Source of the DNA: MVYY01 sp012517575
Lineage (GTDB): Bacteria; Bacteroidota; Bacteroidia; Bacteroidales; Paludibacteraceae
DNA: 64,000 bases
Direction of reading: 5' to 3'
Assembly: GCA_031629035.1 (NCBI GenBank)
Contig: JAVLUG010000012.1
Location: 1-64,000, forward strand
The translations under genes and the position numbers were made by a program. A model generated the notes under the pieces. It did not search any database. It was not told the DNA's origin and saw only the letters and a list, made by a program, of their open reading frames with translations. Every line of letters begins with the position of its first letter. Positions within the stretch are counted from its first letter, which is position 1. This document shows positions 24,630-34,718 of the stretch, piece by piece.

Positions 24630-25463
24630 ATGAAAATATATAAAATAGAAGCCGGGTTTTTCGACTGTGATGGTGGAGCCATTTTTGGCGTAGTTCCCAA
24701 AAAAGTTTGGCAGAAACGTTATCCATGCAACGAAGAAAATTTTTGTACATTGGCAATGCGTTGCTTGTTGATCGATATGGGTGAAAAACTCGTTTTGATA
24801 GATAGTGGCACGGGCGACAAACAATTGGATTATTTGAAATATTACAATTTTAAGGGAGTTGTGAATTTTGAATTGGCTCTGCAAAAATTGGGATACAGTT
24901 GTAGAGATGTTACTGATGTGATTTTGACCCATTTGCATTTCGATCATTGCGGAGGATGTACCTATTACGATGCCGAAAGGGAAAATGTGTTGCTCACTTT
25001 TCCTAATGCTGTTCACTGGGTGGGAGAAAGTCAGTGGAAAAATTTTCTCGAACCGAACGTCAGGGAAGGAGATTCATATTTTCCTGAAAATATGCTCCCT
25101 GTACAGGAAGCAGGGAAGTTGCAAGTGGTGAAGGAAAACCGCTTTCTTTGTCCGGAAATAGAACTTCGAATTTTCAACGGTCATACCGTAGGACAATTGG
25201 TAAGTTATATACAATATTTGGGCAAAACATGGATTTATGTTGGCGATGTGATTCCCGTAGCGCCAGCCATTCCGTTGGCTTGGGTATCGGCTTTCGATGC
25301 TTATCCGGTAACTTCGATGCAAGAAAAGAAAATTCTTTTGCAAGAAGCTGAAGAAAAACATCAAATTCTCGTGTTTGAGCACGATGCTTATACCGAATGT
25401 TGTACCGTGAAAAAATCGAATGATAATTTCAGAATGGATGAAAATTTTCCTTTCCCAAACTGA
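24630..25463 (+). CDS. Metallo-beta-lactamase fold hydrolase
   Basis: This 277-residue protein has the MBL metal-binding motif THLHFDHCGG (about residues 97-106), a further His in FNGHTVGQL, Asp in YVGDVIPVAPA and a late His in VFEHDA. The layout resembles the lactonase/AHL-hydrolase-like branch of the superfamily, but the substrate cannot be assigned. There is no signal peptide, so it is cytoplasmic. Divergent from mpl, convergent with the carbonic anhydrase gene. Confidence 0.88.
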   Translation: MKIYKIEAGFFDCDGGAIFGVVPKKVWQKRYPCNEENFCTLAMRCLLIDMGEKLVLIDSGTGDKQLDYLKYYNFKGVVNFELALQKLGYSCRDVTDVILTHLHFDHCGGCTYYDAERENVLLTFPNAVHWVGESQWKNFLEPNVREGDSYFPENMLPVQEAGKLQVVKENRFLCPEIELRIFNGHTVGQLVSYIQYLGKTWIYVGDVIPVAPAIPLAWVSAFDAYPVTSMQEKKILLQEAEEKHQILVFEHDAYTECCTVKKSNDNFRMDENFPFPN

Positions 25464-25468
25464 TTTTT

Positions 25469-25993
25469 TTATTTTTCTTTTTCCTGATACCAGCTTGCAT
25501 AAAGGAAATAATTGTGTGCAATGCGGCGATTCATTTCATTGGTTTGTTCCGGCTCCACATTTTTTATAAACTTTGCCGGGACGCCTGCCCACAAAGTATA
25601 AGGCGGAACTACAGTATTGCTTAAAATGAGAGCGCCTGCTGCTACTATTGCCCCTTCGCCAATCTCGGCATGGTCGAGAACCACAGCACCCATTCCGATT
25701 AAGGCATAATCGTGAATTTTTGCACCGTGAAGTGTAACGTTGTGTCCGACAGAAACATAATCACCAATTTCAATGGTCGATTTCTGGTAAAGTGTATGCA
25801 GCACTGATCCATCTTGAATGTTGACATGATTTCCAATCCTGATGGAATTGACATCTCCTCTCAATACCGCATTGAACCATACGCTGCATCCTTCTCCCAT
25901 TGTAACATCGCCTACCACTACTGCTGTTTCGGCCAGAAAACAATTGTTCCCGATTTTAGGATGAAAACCTCTTACCGATTGAATATATGCCAT
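25469..25993 (-). CDS. Gamma-carbonic anhydrase-like left-handed beta-helix protein
   Basis: This 174-residue hexapeptide-repeat protein contains the repeats GNNCFLAETAVVVGDVTMGEG and later turns. Candidate metal-ligand histidines lie in VLHTLYQ, SVGHNVTLHG and the following turn, as in gamma-class carbonic anhydrases and the YrdA/PaaY family. The C-terminal helix (TNEMNRRIAHNYFLYASWYQ) is typical. Whether it hydrates CO2 or acts otherwise cannot be told. Confidence 0.88.
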   Translation of the reverse strand: MAYIQSVRGFHPKIGNNCFLAETAVVVGDVTMGEGCSVWFNAVLRGDVNSIRIGNHVNIQDGSVLHTLYQKSTIEIGDYVSVGHNVTLHGAKIHDYALIGMGAVVLDHAEIGEGAIVAAGALILSNTVVPPYTLWAGVPAKFIKNVEPEQTNEMNRRIAHNYFLYASWYQEKEK

Positions 25994-26121
25994 AATTTTT
26001 TTGATTGCTTAAAAAATTTGTTTGTCTAAAAAATGTATCCGTAGATTGAATTTGTGCAGCAAAAATACTCAAAATTATAGAGATTCGATTTCTTTTTGAT
26101 TTGAATTAATTCATATTGGCT

Positions 26122-27087
26122 TTATACTTGCAAATTCTCGATATTTCTACGTTTTTTGTGTAGCTCTGCCAAATAAATTTGTTCGGTTTGTCCCGGTGTA
26201 GGAACAAGTATTGCTTTGCTCAGGCAGTCGAGTGTTTGCAAATCCATGATGGTTGAATATCCCGAACGGGCAATAATTTTTTTTGCTCCTTTCAAAAAGG
26301 AAACCATTTCTTGGGTGGGAAGATGAGAAACTTTGGTTAGATTTCCAATTTGAGTTGTGGTTTGTTTCTGTTGTGGCAGTCCCTGAATCATTAACGATTT
26401 GGCTGTGTCTATACTGAATTTTTCCGTCATTTGTTTCTCGAAAATGCTGCGTTGCGGTTCCGGCCCTGAAAGAACTATTACTGTTTCATAGTCAAAGTTT
26501 GGGATAATGTTTTGCAGTGGTTGAAAACGCGAAAGAATACCAATAAAATGAGCATTATCCGGCAGCGGATAACGATGCGATAAATCGCCTGAGAAATTTT
26601 CATCTCCTTCCAAGTCGGGAATCCAGCATTCGTCATAATGATGAATAAAAAAACGATGAAGTCGCCAGATAACCGGTTCCATGAACTTCAATACAGGTGG
26701 CATTTTGACCATTAGTTGATGGGTAATGTAAATGGAAAATACCTTTTTGTTCCAGCAGCCAAAACGGTTGTCGGAAATAACGCGGTCGAACTGTTCCTGT
26801 TTTAAAAGCCGACGTAGCCAATCATGATCTTGAAAGATATTGTAAAAAATACGCGGAACGCTTTTCAACATGGCCCAGATTTGTGAATTACCTGTGCTGT
26901 AACGAATATTTTGAGTAGGAGCTTCCAAAAAGCGAAGTTCGGGGAATTCGAGGTGAAGAAACTGGTTCGGCAACCCATCTGCAGCGATAACTACTTCATT
27001 ACCTTCCGAAATCAGTTGACGAATAATGGGAACACAACGTGCTGCATGACCTAATCCCCAATTTAAAGGACAAACGAGTATTTTCAT
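26122..27087 (-). CDS. GT28/GT1-like glycosyltransferase
   Basis: The 321-residue product starts KILVCPLNWGLGHAARCVPII, with the nucleotide-sugar glycosyltransferase pattern GLGHxxR seen in GT-B enzymes of the MurG/GT28 kind. A late region ARSGYSTIMDLQ and VPTPGQTEQIYLAE matches the C-terminal donor-binding motif. The start at 27087 is preferred because an upstream ATG at 27153 would overlap the radical SAM gene by 50 bases. It follows that gene by 16 bases. The acceptor is unknown; the C terminus looks slightly short. Confidence 0.82.
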   Translation of the reverse strand: MKILVCPLNWGLGHAARCVPIIRQLISEGNEVVIAADGLPNQFLHLEFPELRFLEAPTQNIRYSTGNSQIWAMLKSVPRIFYNIFQDHDWLRRLLKQEQFDRVISDNRFGCWNKKVFSIYITHQLMVKMPPVLKFMEPVIWRLHRFFIHHYDECWIPDLEGDENFSGDLSHRYPLPDNAHFIGILSRFQPLQNIIPNFDYETVIVLSGPEPQRSIFEKQMTEKFSIDTAKSLMIQGLPQQKQTTTQIGNLTKVSHLPTQEMVSFLKGAKKIIARSGYSTIMDLQTLDCLSKAILVPTPGQTEQIYLAELHKKRRNIENLQV

Positions 27088-27103
27088 TCTTCGATTTTGG
27101 TAA

Positions 27104-27874
27104 TTACCCTGAAACAGTAACGTCGAATCCGTGATCTTTAGCTCTTTCGGCAATACGATTCAGTTCATCCAGTGGAATTTTTTCCAACGTTTTCAAAGGC
27201 GTTTCTCTGTCAATGGTATAAATCATAACTTGAGTTGCATTCATTTCCTTCAATGCTTTCAGCCATGCTTCTATTTCCTTGTCGGAAGTATTGTCGATTT
27301 TTTCACCGTTGATTTCGCCACGAATAAATAAAGTCTGAACAATCATTTTGCCTTCAAACTTTTTTAAATGTTCTATCAGCCATCGAACAGTGATATACTT
27401 TCTTACCGGTCGGTCGAGCAATTGCAAAGTGTGGTCGAAAGCGCTGTCGAATTTTAAAATATTGTCGTCCACTTTTTTTAGGGCATTGAATACATTTGGT
27501 TTGTGAATTTGTGTGGCATTGGATAAAACACCTACTTTTGCATTGGGACAATATTTATCCCTCAATTCAAGTGTATCGTCGATAATTCCAGCAAAATCAG
27601 GATGAAGTGTAGGCTCTCCATTTCCTGCAAAAGTTATTATATCGGGTATTTGTCTGTCGGTTGCCATTTCTTTCAACCTCAATTCCAACGCATCACTCAC
27701 TTCCTTTTGGGTGGGAAGTTTGGCATGTTTCCCGGTAGTGTTAAAACCACATTCGCAATACAGGCAGTCGAAGCTGCAAATTTTAGCATCTACAGGCAAT
27801 AAATTGATACCCAGAGAAATACCAAGACGCCTGCTATGAACAGGTCCAAAAATAATCTGATCAAATAAAATCAT
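27104..27874 (-). CDS. Radical SAM protein, Tyw1-like (COG0731) group
   Basis: This 256-residue protein starts FGPVHSRRLGISLGINLLP and has the iron-sulfur motif CSFDCLYCECGF (CxxxCxxC, about residues 33-44), then FAGNGEPTLHPDF, the SAM-binding GEP-type stretch, and TLFIRGEINGEKID. This is the pattern of small single-domain radical SAM proteins near the wybutosine-synthesis family, whose role in bacteria is not established. It lies directly upstream of the glycosyltransferase gene and is probably cotranscribed with it. Confidence 0.87.
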   Translation of the reverse strand: MILFDQIIFGPVHSRRLGISLGINLLPVDAKICSFDCLYCECGFNTTGKHAKLPTQKEVSDALELRLKEMATDRQIPDIITFAGNGEPTLHPDFAGIIDDTLELRDKYCPNAKVGVLSNATQIHKPNVFNALKKVDDNILKFDSAFDHTLQLLDRPVRKYITVRWLIEHLKKFEGKMIVQTLFIRGEINGEKIDNTSDKEIEAWLKALKEMNATQVMIYTIDRETPLKTLEKIPLDELNRIAERAKDHGFDVTVSG

Positions 27875-27937
27875 TCCTTTGTTTTAATTTCTAATAACGT
27901 TAAATTGTACCTCGAAGAATATTGTTTCCTACAAAAA

Positions 27938-28585
27938 TTACAACGAAACATTTCTTCTTTTTTCTTTTCCATAAAAATAAGTTTTACCTTCTTCTTTCAC
28001 ATCGAAGGTAACAATTTCCAACTCAGGGCGGTTTTGAAAAAAACACAACAGTCCAAAATCACCCGCAGCAAAAAGGCTGTGCAAACCAAAAACCGAAATA
28101 AAGAAATAGAATGCCGGTTGTTGATAAAAGAAAATCATGCCAATCAGTGATAAAAAACTAATCAAAACGGTTGGAGACAAAGCAATTATTTTAAATTGTC
28201 GATAATCAACTACCGCCTTATCGGCTTGCACATAAAACATGAACTTTTTGGGTTGACAGCCAAAGAACAGATGTCGTGCGCCTATTGCCAGGTAAGCCAG
28301 AGCATGAACCAGTTCATGAAAAACGATTAGTATAGTAAAGGAGAAAACAATACCCGCCACGAGCCAAAGCAAACCCTCTGCTTGTTGATGGATGAAATAA
28401 GGCATGAAGGCTTTGAAAGTTCCCAGCATAAAAGCCAGAATACCTGCTAATTGGTACAAATTTGCAGCGCGTGCCCATTGTTTGTTTTCGGTAATTTCGT
28501 TGACAATGAAATTTTTTATTTCTTTATGTGAAAGTGATGCGATTTCTTTGTACTCGGTATCCTGTATCAATTCTTCGTAAGTCAT
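27938..28585 (-). CDS. DUF3267 membrane protein with HExxH motif
   Basis: This 215-residue protein has about four membrane segments (around residues 42-62, 70-95, 130-150, 158-178) and the zinc-metalloprotease motif HELVHALAY inside the second hydrophobic stretch (about residue 90). This is the DUF3267 family, thought to be related to intramembrane metalloproteases of the site-2 kind; activity is not shown. It lies 15 bases downstream of dnaG on the same strand. Confidence 0.85.
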   Translation of the reverse strand: MTYEELIQDTEYKEIASLSHKEIKNFIVNEITENKQWARAANLYQLAGILAFMLGTFKAFMPYFIHQQAEGLLWLVAGIVFSFTILIVFHELVHALAYLAIGARHLFFGCQPKKFMFYVQADKAVVDYRQFKIIALSPTVLISFLSLIGMIFFYQQPAFYFFISVFGLHSLFAAGDFGLLCFFQNRPELEIVTFDVKEEGKTYFYGKEKRRNVSL

Positions 28586-28600
28586 TTTTTGAGAAGCTAA

Positions 28601-30556
28601 TTATAATTTTACAACAATGCGTTCTCCCAAATTCTTGGCAAGTTGATTTTTAATTTCTTCCAATTGGCTGATTTGAATCATCAAGACTCGAACCAACTCG
28701 TCGTCATGGTTTTCTGCAGCTATCTTCATTTCCAGTAATTTTTGCCTGATTTGCGAAAGAATAATGCTGTTTTTATATTCCAACACGGCACGTTCGGCAA
28801 ATTCCCTGATTTTATCGATTTCGGGCTCATTATTTCCTGTTTTTTTATAAATTTTGCTGAGCGTATATTTTTCGGAGATCAGGTCTGCCGTCAGTTTGCT
28901 GATTTCCGAATGAGTGTGATGCAGAAAAAAATTTTGAATATTAATATCTTTTTGAAAGCAATGATTTTTGTATTCCTGAAGCATTTGAGCGTACAGGGGA
29001 TGAATAAATTCCAGCTGATCCTGTTCGAGGTCTTCAATAATAAAATCTTCCACTGTGATGGGATTCCTGTTTTCTTCGTCGGAATAGTACAAAGCCGACT
29101 TTCCATATTTGATTAATACTTGCAGAATATTTCGTTCTTCTTCTTCAAATTTTTGATTTTCTGCATTCAGCATTTCCTGAGGCGAAACGGGATGTGGCTT
29201 TTGCTCGGCGGAAGAAGCCGAAATATCGTTTTGTCGAAGTTTTTTTTCGCTTTCTTTTCTTTTCAGTTTATTGATTTCGTGGTAAAGAATTTCCTCGTTT
29301 ACGTGAAGCAGGTTACTGCATTCCTTAACATATTCGGCTCTCACAATCGGTTCGGGAATGATGGCAATGCTTCGAACGATGTCCAAAATCAAATTGGAAC
29401 GTTTGATGGGATCGTTTTCTGCATCTTCCATCAACAGTTTGGTTTTGAAACGGATAAAATCTACCGAATTGTCTCGGATATAATTTTGAAGATCCACTGC
29501 ATTGAGTTTGTGGGAAAAAGAATCGGGATCTTCTCCTTCTGGCAACAAAACGACCTTTATATTCAATCCTTCTTCCAGCAACAAATCAATTCCCCTCAAT
29601 GAAGCTTTAATGCCGGCAGCATCGCCGTCGTAGAGTACGGTAACATTGTTGGTAAATCGGTGAATAAGACGAATTTGAGCCGGAGTGAGGGAGGTTCCCG
29701 ACGAGGCTACTACATTTTCTATGCCGCTTTGATGAAGAGATATTACGTCAGTATAGCCTTCCACCAACAAACAGCGGTCTTCTTTTACGATGGCCTGCTT
29801 GGCAAAATACATTCCGTAGAGTTCGCTTCCTTTGTGGTATATTTCTGACTCGGGAGAATTGAGGTACTTAGCTGTTTTGTCGTCCTTTTTAATGACTCTG
29901 CCGCCAAAAGCAATTATTTTTCCGGAAAGGGAATGAACGGGAAAGATCAGACGTCCGCGAAAACGGTCGGTAAGTCGATTATTTTCCGTTTCGATGGTGA
30001 GTCCGGTTTTTACGAGATATTTTTTATTGTAACCCGCTTTCAATGCCTTTTGCGTAAAAGCATCGTGCTCATCGAGGCAGTAGCCCAACTGAAATTTTCG
30101 AATCATGTCTTCTCTGATGCCGCGTTCCAGGAAATAACTCAACCCGATAGTTTTTCCGTCGATATGATGATAAAGTGTATCGGAAAAGTATTTTTGTGCA
30201 AATTCGTTTACCAGCAACAGGCTTTCACGTTCGTTGTGGAGTTCCTTTTCTTCATCGGTCAATTCTCTTTCCTGAACTTCTATGTTGTACTTTCTCGCAA
30301 GGAATTTCAAAGCTTCATAATAGGACAGCTGCTCATGCTCCATTATGAAATGAACCGCATTTCCACCTTTTCCACAACCAAAGCATTTGAAAATTCCTTT
30401 GGCCGGCGAAACGGTAAACGATGGCGTTTTTTCGTTGTGAAACGGACACAATCCAATCATGTTTACGCCTCTTTTTTTGAGCGTAACATAATCGGAAACC
30501 ACATCCTGAATTTGTGCAGCTTCCATAATTCGGTCAATGGTGGCTTGGTCTATCAT
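28601..30556 (-). CDS. dnaG: DNA primase
   Basis: This 651-residue primase makes RNA primers at the replication fork. The N-terminal CHC2 zinc finger is intact (CPFHNEKTPSFTV, then FKCFGCGKGGNAVHF), followed by the RNA polymerase core FLERGI, LIFPVHSLSGKIIAFGGR and the TOPRIM elements LVEGYTDVISLHQSG and LYDGDAAGIKA. The C-terminal ~200 residues form the helicase-interaction region. A minus-strand TAGATTTG at 30606-30613 may be its -7 element. DUF3267 follows in the same transcript. Confidence 0.96.
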   Translation of the reverse strand: MIDQATIDRIMEAAQIQDVVSDYVTLKKRGVNMIGLCPFHNEKTPSFTVSPAKGIFKCFGCGKGGNAVHFIMEHEQLSYYEALKFLARKYNIEVQERELTDEEKELHNERESLLLVNEFAQKYFSDTLYHHIDGKTIGLSYFLERGIREDMIRKFQLGYCLDEHDAFTQKALKAGYNKKYLVKTGLTIETENNRLTDRFRGRLIFPVHSLSGKIIAFGGRVIKKDDKTAKYLNSPESEIYHKGSELYGMYFAKQAIVKEDRCLLVEGYTDVISLHQSGIENVVASSGTSLTPAQIRLIHRFTNNVTVLYDGDAAGIKASLRGIDLLLEEGLNIKVVLLPEGEDPDSFSHKLNAVDLQNYIRDNSVDFIRFKTKLLMEDAENDPIKRSNLILDIVRSIAIIPEPIVRAEYVKECSNLLHVNEEILYHEINKLKRKESEKKLRQNDISASSAEQKPHPVSPQEMLNAENQKFEEEERNILQVLIKYGKSALYYSDEENRNPITVEDFIIEDLEQDQLEFIHPLYAQMLQEYKNHCFQKDINIQNFFLHHTHSEISKLTADLISEKYTLSKIYKKTGNNEPEIDKIREFAERAVLEYKNSIILSQIRQKLLEMKIAAENHDDELVRVLMIQISQLEEIKNQLAKNLGERIVVKL

Positions 30557-30605
30557 ACGAATAGAATGAATTTTAAAAAAACAACTTTTCTCTTGAAATA
30601 AAACA

Positions 30606-30613
30606 CAAATCTA
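30606..30613 (-). promoter_or_regulatory. Probable -7 element for dnaG
   Basis: On the minus strand this reads TAGATTTG, matching TAnnTTTG, 50 bases upstream of the dnaG ATG. Confidence 0.45.
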
Positions 30614-30797
30614 CTGATTTTATTCAAGAATTTAGCTGGGGAAAATTTAAAAATTGAAAATTTCCGATTGTTCCGTTTTTAAAGTTGCAGGGTGCATCTT
30701 TTTCTGAAAATTTTATAATTTTTTATATATTCACTTGCTCCTCAGCAGAAAAATGTGTTATTTTGAATCAAATTTTAATTCAAAAAAATCCATTTTG

Positions 30798-30968
30798 GTG
30801 AAAGAAATTTTATCTTATTTAGGAGTCATTATCATGCTTGCAGGCGTTGCATTGCTGGCTTACTATCATTTTGGCAATCGGCCGACCAATGTTGTTTTGA
30901 CTTCTGCAGGCATACTTGTTTTTATCGGTTTTTTAGTTCAAATTTTTATGTATAAAAAAAATCGGTAA
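30798..30968 (+). CDS. Small two-helix membrane protein
   Basis: From the GTG at 30798 this encodes 56 residues starting VKEILSYLGVIIMLAGVALL, with two hydrophobic helices (about 5-22 and 32-49) and a basic tail YKKNR. In-frame starts further upstream (for example ATG at 30753) would add a polar stretch that does not look conserved. I recall similar small membrane proteins in Bacteroidota, without known function. The start codon choice is uncertain. Confidence 0.6.
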   Translation: MKEILSYLGVIIMLAGVALLAYYHFGNRPTNVVLTSAGILVFIGFLVQIFMYKKNR

Positions 30969-31328
30969 TTGAACAAAAAAGTTTTCTAGCAAGAGAGATA
31001 TTTCAGGATTAACGTCAAAATTTAAATTGAGAAGTTTTATTAATGAAAAAATGGAATAGCGATACTGTTCACTATTCTGTCGGTCAAATTTTCTTTACAC
31101 AAATTAATAAATGCTTAATTCCTCCAAAATTTGCCTGTTTATTATCAAAAAACACTTCTGACAGAAACAGTAAATTTGTTTCTCAGTGTGAAAATTGAAA
31201 ATTATCCCGTAAATTTGTACTTAAAAAGTAATAGATTCCCGTTTTTTAAGTTTTTAATTCAGAGGAACGACTTTATTTTCTGGAAGTTGTTCAAAGATAT
31301 TGTTCTTTATTAATTCGTATTTTTATTC
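30969..31328. other. Intergenic region before the porW-like gene
   Basis: These 360 AT-rich bases show no convincing gene, promoter element or hairpin; a short open frame at 31131-31313 has no support. An in-frame TAA at 31311-31313 limits the start of the next gene. Confidence 0.4.
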
Positions 31329-34300
31329 TTGTTGAAAAGGAAAAATATAAATAAAATACTGTTTCTGCTGACTATTATTTTCTTGAGTAGTTGTTCAATG
31401 CAGAAAAATACATGGTTTTCACGTAATTACCATGCTTTGACTGCGCATTTTAATATTTATTTTAATGGACAGGAAAGTTACAATGAGGGTCTGAAGAATA
31501 TTTTGGAAACCCATCAGGACGATTACTCCACCGTTCTTCCAATGTACCCCATCAGCAAACATTCCAATGCTTCAGCTGCTACGGCAAATATGGATCGTGC
31601 CATTGAAAAAGCGCGAAAAGCCATTAAACTTCACTCCATCAAACAGAAGCCCGAAAAAAATTACAAGAAATGGAATTCTGCCGAATACCAAGCTTTTTAT
31701 AATCAGGAAGAATTTAATCCTGTTTTGAAAGATGCATGGATGCTTATTGGGAAAGCCGAATTTCACAAAGGTGATTTTCTGGGTTCGGCCGGAACATTTT
31801 CATACATTGCCCGCCATTTTGCTTCTGATCCCGATTTGGTAGCACAAGCCAAAATTTGGCAGGCACGTGCTTATGGCGAAATGGGTTGGCTTTACGAAGC
31901 TCAGCAAATACTGGGTGATGTCAACCAAGATCATTTAAAACGTCAGCATATTGGCCTTTTTGCTTCTGTTAATGCCGATATTTTGTTGAAAAATCATCAG
32001 TACACCGAAGCAATTCCTTTTTTGCGGGTAGCCATAGAAAAAGAACCCGATAAGAAGCTGAAACAACGTTTCCTTTTCATTTTGGCACAACTTTATCAAT
32101 CAACCGGCGACGAAAAGGCGGCTTATGAAACCTATACCAAAGTACTTCAATCCAATCCGCCTTTTGAAATGGATTTTTATGCACGAATTCAGCGCTCGGA
32201 GTTGAATGCAGCTAACCAGACAGAAGTGCAGAAAGATCTGAACAAAATGCTTAAAAGCTCAAAATATAAAGATTATCAGGATCAGATTTATTTTGTTCTC
32301 GGCAAAAGTTTCTTGAATCGGGGCGACACTGCACAAGCCATAAATGCTTTTCGTTCCTCTGTTGAAAAAAGTACCCGAAATGGTTACGACAAAGCCAATT
32401 CTCTTATTACTCTCGGCGATTTGTTCTATCGTCAGAAGAATTACAAGGAAGCATATCCCTGCTATGATGCCGCTTCCAAAATTATTACCGATGAACATCC
32501 CGACTATCAACGCATTTCAAAACTGGCCGACATTTTAAGTGAATTTGTAGTACAGTACGATATTGTGATGTTGCAGGACAGCTTGCAACGTTTGGCTGCC
32601 ATGCCCGAAAACCAGCGTATGGAAATAATTAAAAAAATTATCAGTCAGGTTGAACAAGAGGAAAAAGAAGCTGCCAAAAAAGCAGAAGAAGAAAAGTTGG
32701 CACTGAACAATCCTAATAATGACGATGAAGAAACACTCATCCCAATTGGAGGTCAACTGGGAAATTCCAACGAATGGTATTTTTACAATTCGAACCTTAT
32801 GAAAGTTGGGAAAAGTGAATTTCAGAAAAAATGGGGAAATAGAAAACTGGAAGACAATTGGCGTCGCACCAATAAATCTGCTTCGCTTTTTGCAGAGGAA
32901 TCCAATACGGAAAATGGCGTCAGTGAGTCGATGATGGACAGTGCATCTTCAACGCTGCCTATTTCCGACAATAAAAATCCGGATTTTTATTTGAAACAGA
33001 TACCGCTGACACCGCTTCAACTGAAAATCTCAAACGAACAGATGGCTCAGGCGATGTTTAACGTTGGAAAAATTTATTATGAAAAAATTCAGGATATTCC
33101 GTCCGCTATTCAGACTTTTGAGGAATTTGTCGGAAGATTTCCCCAGCACAGCCTTGTTCCTGATGCTTATTTCCAGCTGTATCTAATGGAATCGAAACTC
33201 GGCAATTTGGCTGAAGCTGAAAAATGGCGCAACAAACTTGTAAGTGAATTTCCACAAACCGACTACTTTAAAATGCTTTCAAAACCCGATTACATTCAAC
33301 GTTTGAAGCGAATGTATGAAGAGCAGGATTCGCTTTACAGTGCTACGTACCACGCATATTCGAGTAACGATTTTGCTACTGTTTTCAGAAATTTTCAATA
33401 CATGCAGGAAAATTATCCTTTGTCGGAGTTAATGCCAAAATTTCAATTTCTTTATGCGCTGAGTGTTGGAAAAACACAGGAATCACCCAATTTTGAAAAA
33501 GAACTGAATCAGTTGGTTACCAAATATCCCGAGAGTGATGTCAGTGCAATGGCAAAAGATATATTGTCGCTCATGCGCCAGGGAATGGTGGCAAAATCCG
33601 GCAGTACACACGGGACATTGCTTGCCAAAAGAGAAGAAATAGAAAAATCAGAAATTGCGCCGCCTGAACAGCAGCAATTTTCTGCCGATACCAAGACCAA
33701 ACACATGCTTTTGTTGATAACGGATGCTCCACGAGAAGACCTGAACAAGTTTATGTATCAGATTGCTTCTTTCAACTTTTCACGTTTTCTCATCAAGGAT
33801 TTTGATTTGGGGATTCAACCGCTGGACAGTGTCAGAAATATATTGTTTGTTGATAACTTCGATTCCTACGACGAGGTGGTGTGGTATGAAAATTCGATCA
33901 TTTCAGATGCTTTCTTAAGTCAATTACTGTCGCAACTAAAAGTTCAGGAATTGATTATTTCCGAAGAAAATTTTGCTTTGTTGAAAAAGGGATTGAGTTT
34001 AACAGATTATATGGCTTTTCATGACAGATTTTTAGCAAAGAATGCCGGTTCCGTTTCTAAACCGATATCCGGGATTACGGATAAAGAAACGAAATCTGAA
34101 TCAAAAAAATCTGTTGCCATTGCACCACCGGCCAAAACAAATACTGCAAACCAAACAGAAAATATTGTTCCTGCTTCGAACGAAAAACCTGTTTCTGTTT
34201 CCCAAACTCAACAGCCAACACAACCATCAAATGTTCCTGCTGTTGCCCAACAACCGACGAAAAACGAGTCGGTTGAAAAACCTGAGACAAAAAAGGAAGA

Positions 34301-34688
34301 AGAAGTTCCATTGTTCAAGAATCTTTTTGCCTATAAGCCCAACGATCCACATTTTATTGCTCTTTATATTGTTTCGGGTAAGGCTGATGTAGCAAAAACC
34401 AAAGCTGCTTTTGATGAATACAATCGACAAAATTACAGCGTTTTGCAGCTCAATGTGCGATTTGAAAACGTTGGCAAACAGCAGTTTTTCATTATAGGTA
34501 GTTTCAACGATGCCAATACTGCCAAATCGTATTTGTTGCGGATGGTGAAAGAAAACACACTGTTTGAGGGATTAAAGGGCACAAGTTACAGAAATCTCAT
34601 CGGAACACAGCAAAACTTGAATGTTATGGTTCAGCAAAATGCACTGAACGTTTATTTCGACTTTATGAAACAGTATTATCTGAATTGA
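31329..34688 (+). CDS. PorW/SprE-like TPR lipoprotein of type IX secretion
   Basis: This 1119-residue protein has a lipoprotein signal (KILFLLTIIFLSSC, Cys about 22), then RNYHALTAHFNIYFNGQESY, which I recognise from the PorW/SprE family needed for type IX secretion and gliding. TPR-like helices fill about residues 130-430 and 560-800. A Pro/Gln/Ser-rich linker (about 905-1000) precedes a C-terminal domain (about 1005-1119, FIALYIVSGKADV...QFFIIGSFNDANTAKSYL). Translation must start at TTG 31329 or 31332: an in-frame stop lies at 31311 and the signal peptide leaves no ATG. PorX follows 30 bases later. Confidence 0.85.
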   Translation: MLKRKNINKILFLLTIIFLSSCSMQKNTWFSRNYHALTAHFNIYFNGQESYNEGLKNILETHQDDYSTVLPMYPISKHSNASAATANMDRAIEKARKAIKLHSIKQKPEKNYKKWNSAEYQAFYNQEEFNPVLKDAWMLIGKAEFHKGDFLGSAGTFSYIARHFASDPDLVAQAKIWQARAYGEMGWLYEAQQILGDVNQDHLKRQHIGLFASVNADILLKNHQYTEAIPFLRVAIEKEPDKKLKQRFLFILAQLYQSTGDEKAAYETYTKVLQSNPPFEMDFYARIQRSELNAANQTEVQKDLNKMLKSSKYKDYQDQIYFVLGKSFLNRGDTAQAINAFRSSVEKSTRNGYDKANSLITLGDLFYRQKNYKEAYPCYDAASKIITDEHPDYQRISKLADILSEFVVQYDIVMLQDSLQRLAAMPENQRMEIIKKIISQVEQEEKEAAKKAEEEKLALNNPNNDDEETLIPIGGQLGNSNEWYFYNSNLMKVGKSEFQKKWGNRKLEDNWRRTNKSASLFAEESNTENGVSESMMDSASSTLPISDNKNPDFYLKQIPLTPLQLKISNEQMAQAMFNVGKIYYEKIQDIPSAIQTFEEFVGRFPQHSLVPDAYFQLYLMESKLGNLAEAEKWRNKLVSEFPQTDYFKMLSKPDYIQRLKRMYEEQDSLYSATYHAYSSNDFATVFRNFQYMQENYPLSELMPKFQFLYALSVGKTQESPNFEKELNQLVTKYPESDVSAMAKDILSLMRQGMVAKSGSTHGTLLAKREEIEKSEIAPPEQQQFSADTKTKHMLLLITDAPREDLNKFMYQIASFNFSRFLIKDFDLGIQPLDSVRNILFVDNFDSYDEVVWYENSIISDAFLSQLLSQLKVQELIISEENFALLKKGLSLTDYMAFHDRFLAKNAGSVSKPISGITDKETKSESKKSVAIAPPAKTNTANQTENIVPASNEKPVSVSQTQQPTQPSNVPAVAQQPTKNESVEKPETKKEEEVPLFKNLFAYKPNDPHFIALYIVSGKADVAKTKAAFDEYNRQNYSVLQLNVRFENVGKQQFFIIGSFNDANTAKSYLLRMVKENTLFEGLKGTSYRNLIGTQQNLNVMVQQNALNVYFDFMKQYYLN

Positions 34689-34718
34689 GATGTTTTTTGA
34701 AAAGAGAAAGTTAAGAAA

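Noticed and set aside
29120..30601. Several plus-strand open frames opposite dnaG
   Set aside because: They are antisense to a complete, motif-bearing primase gene and are rich in Phe and Ile as expected of shadows.
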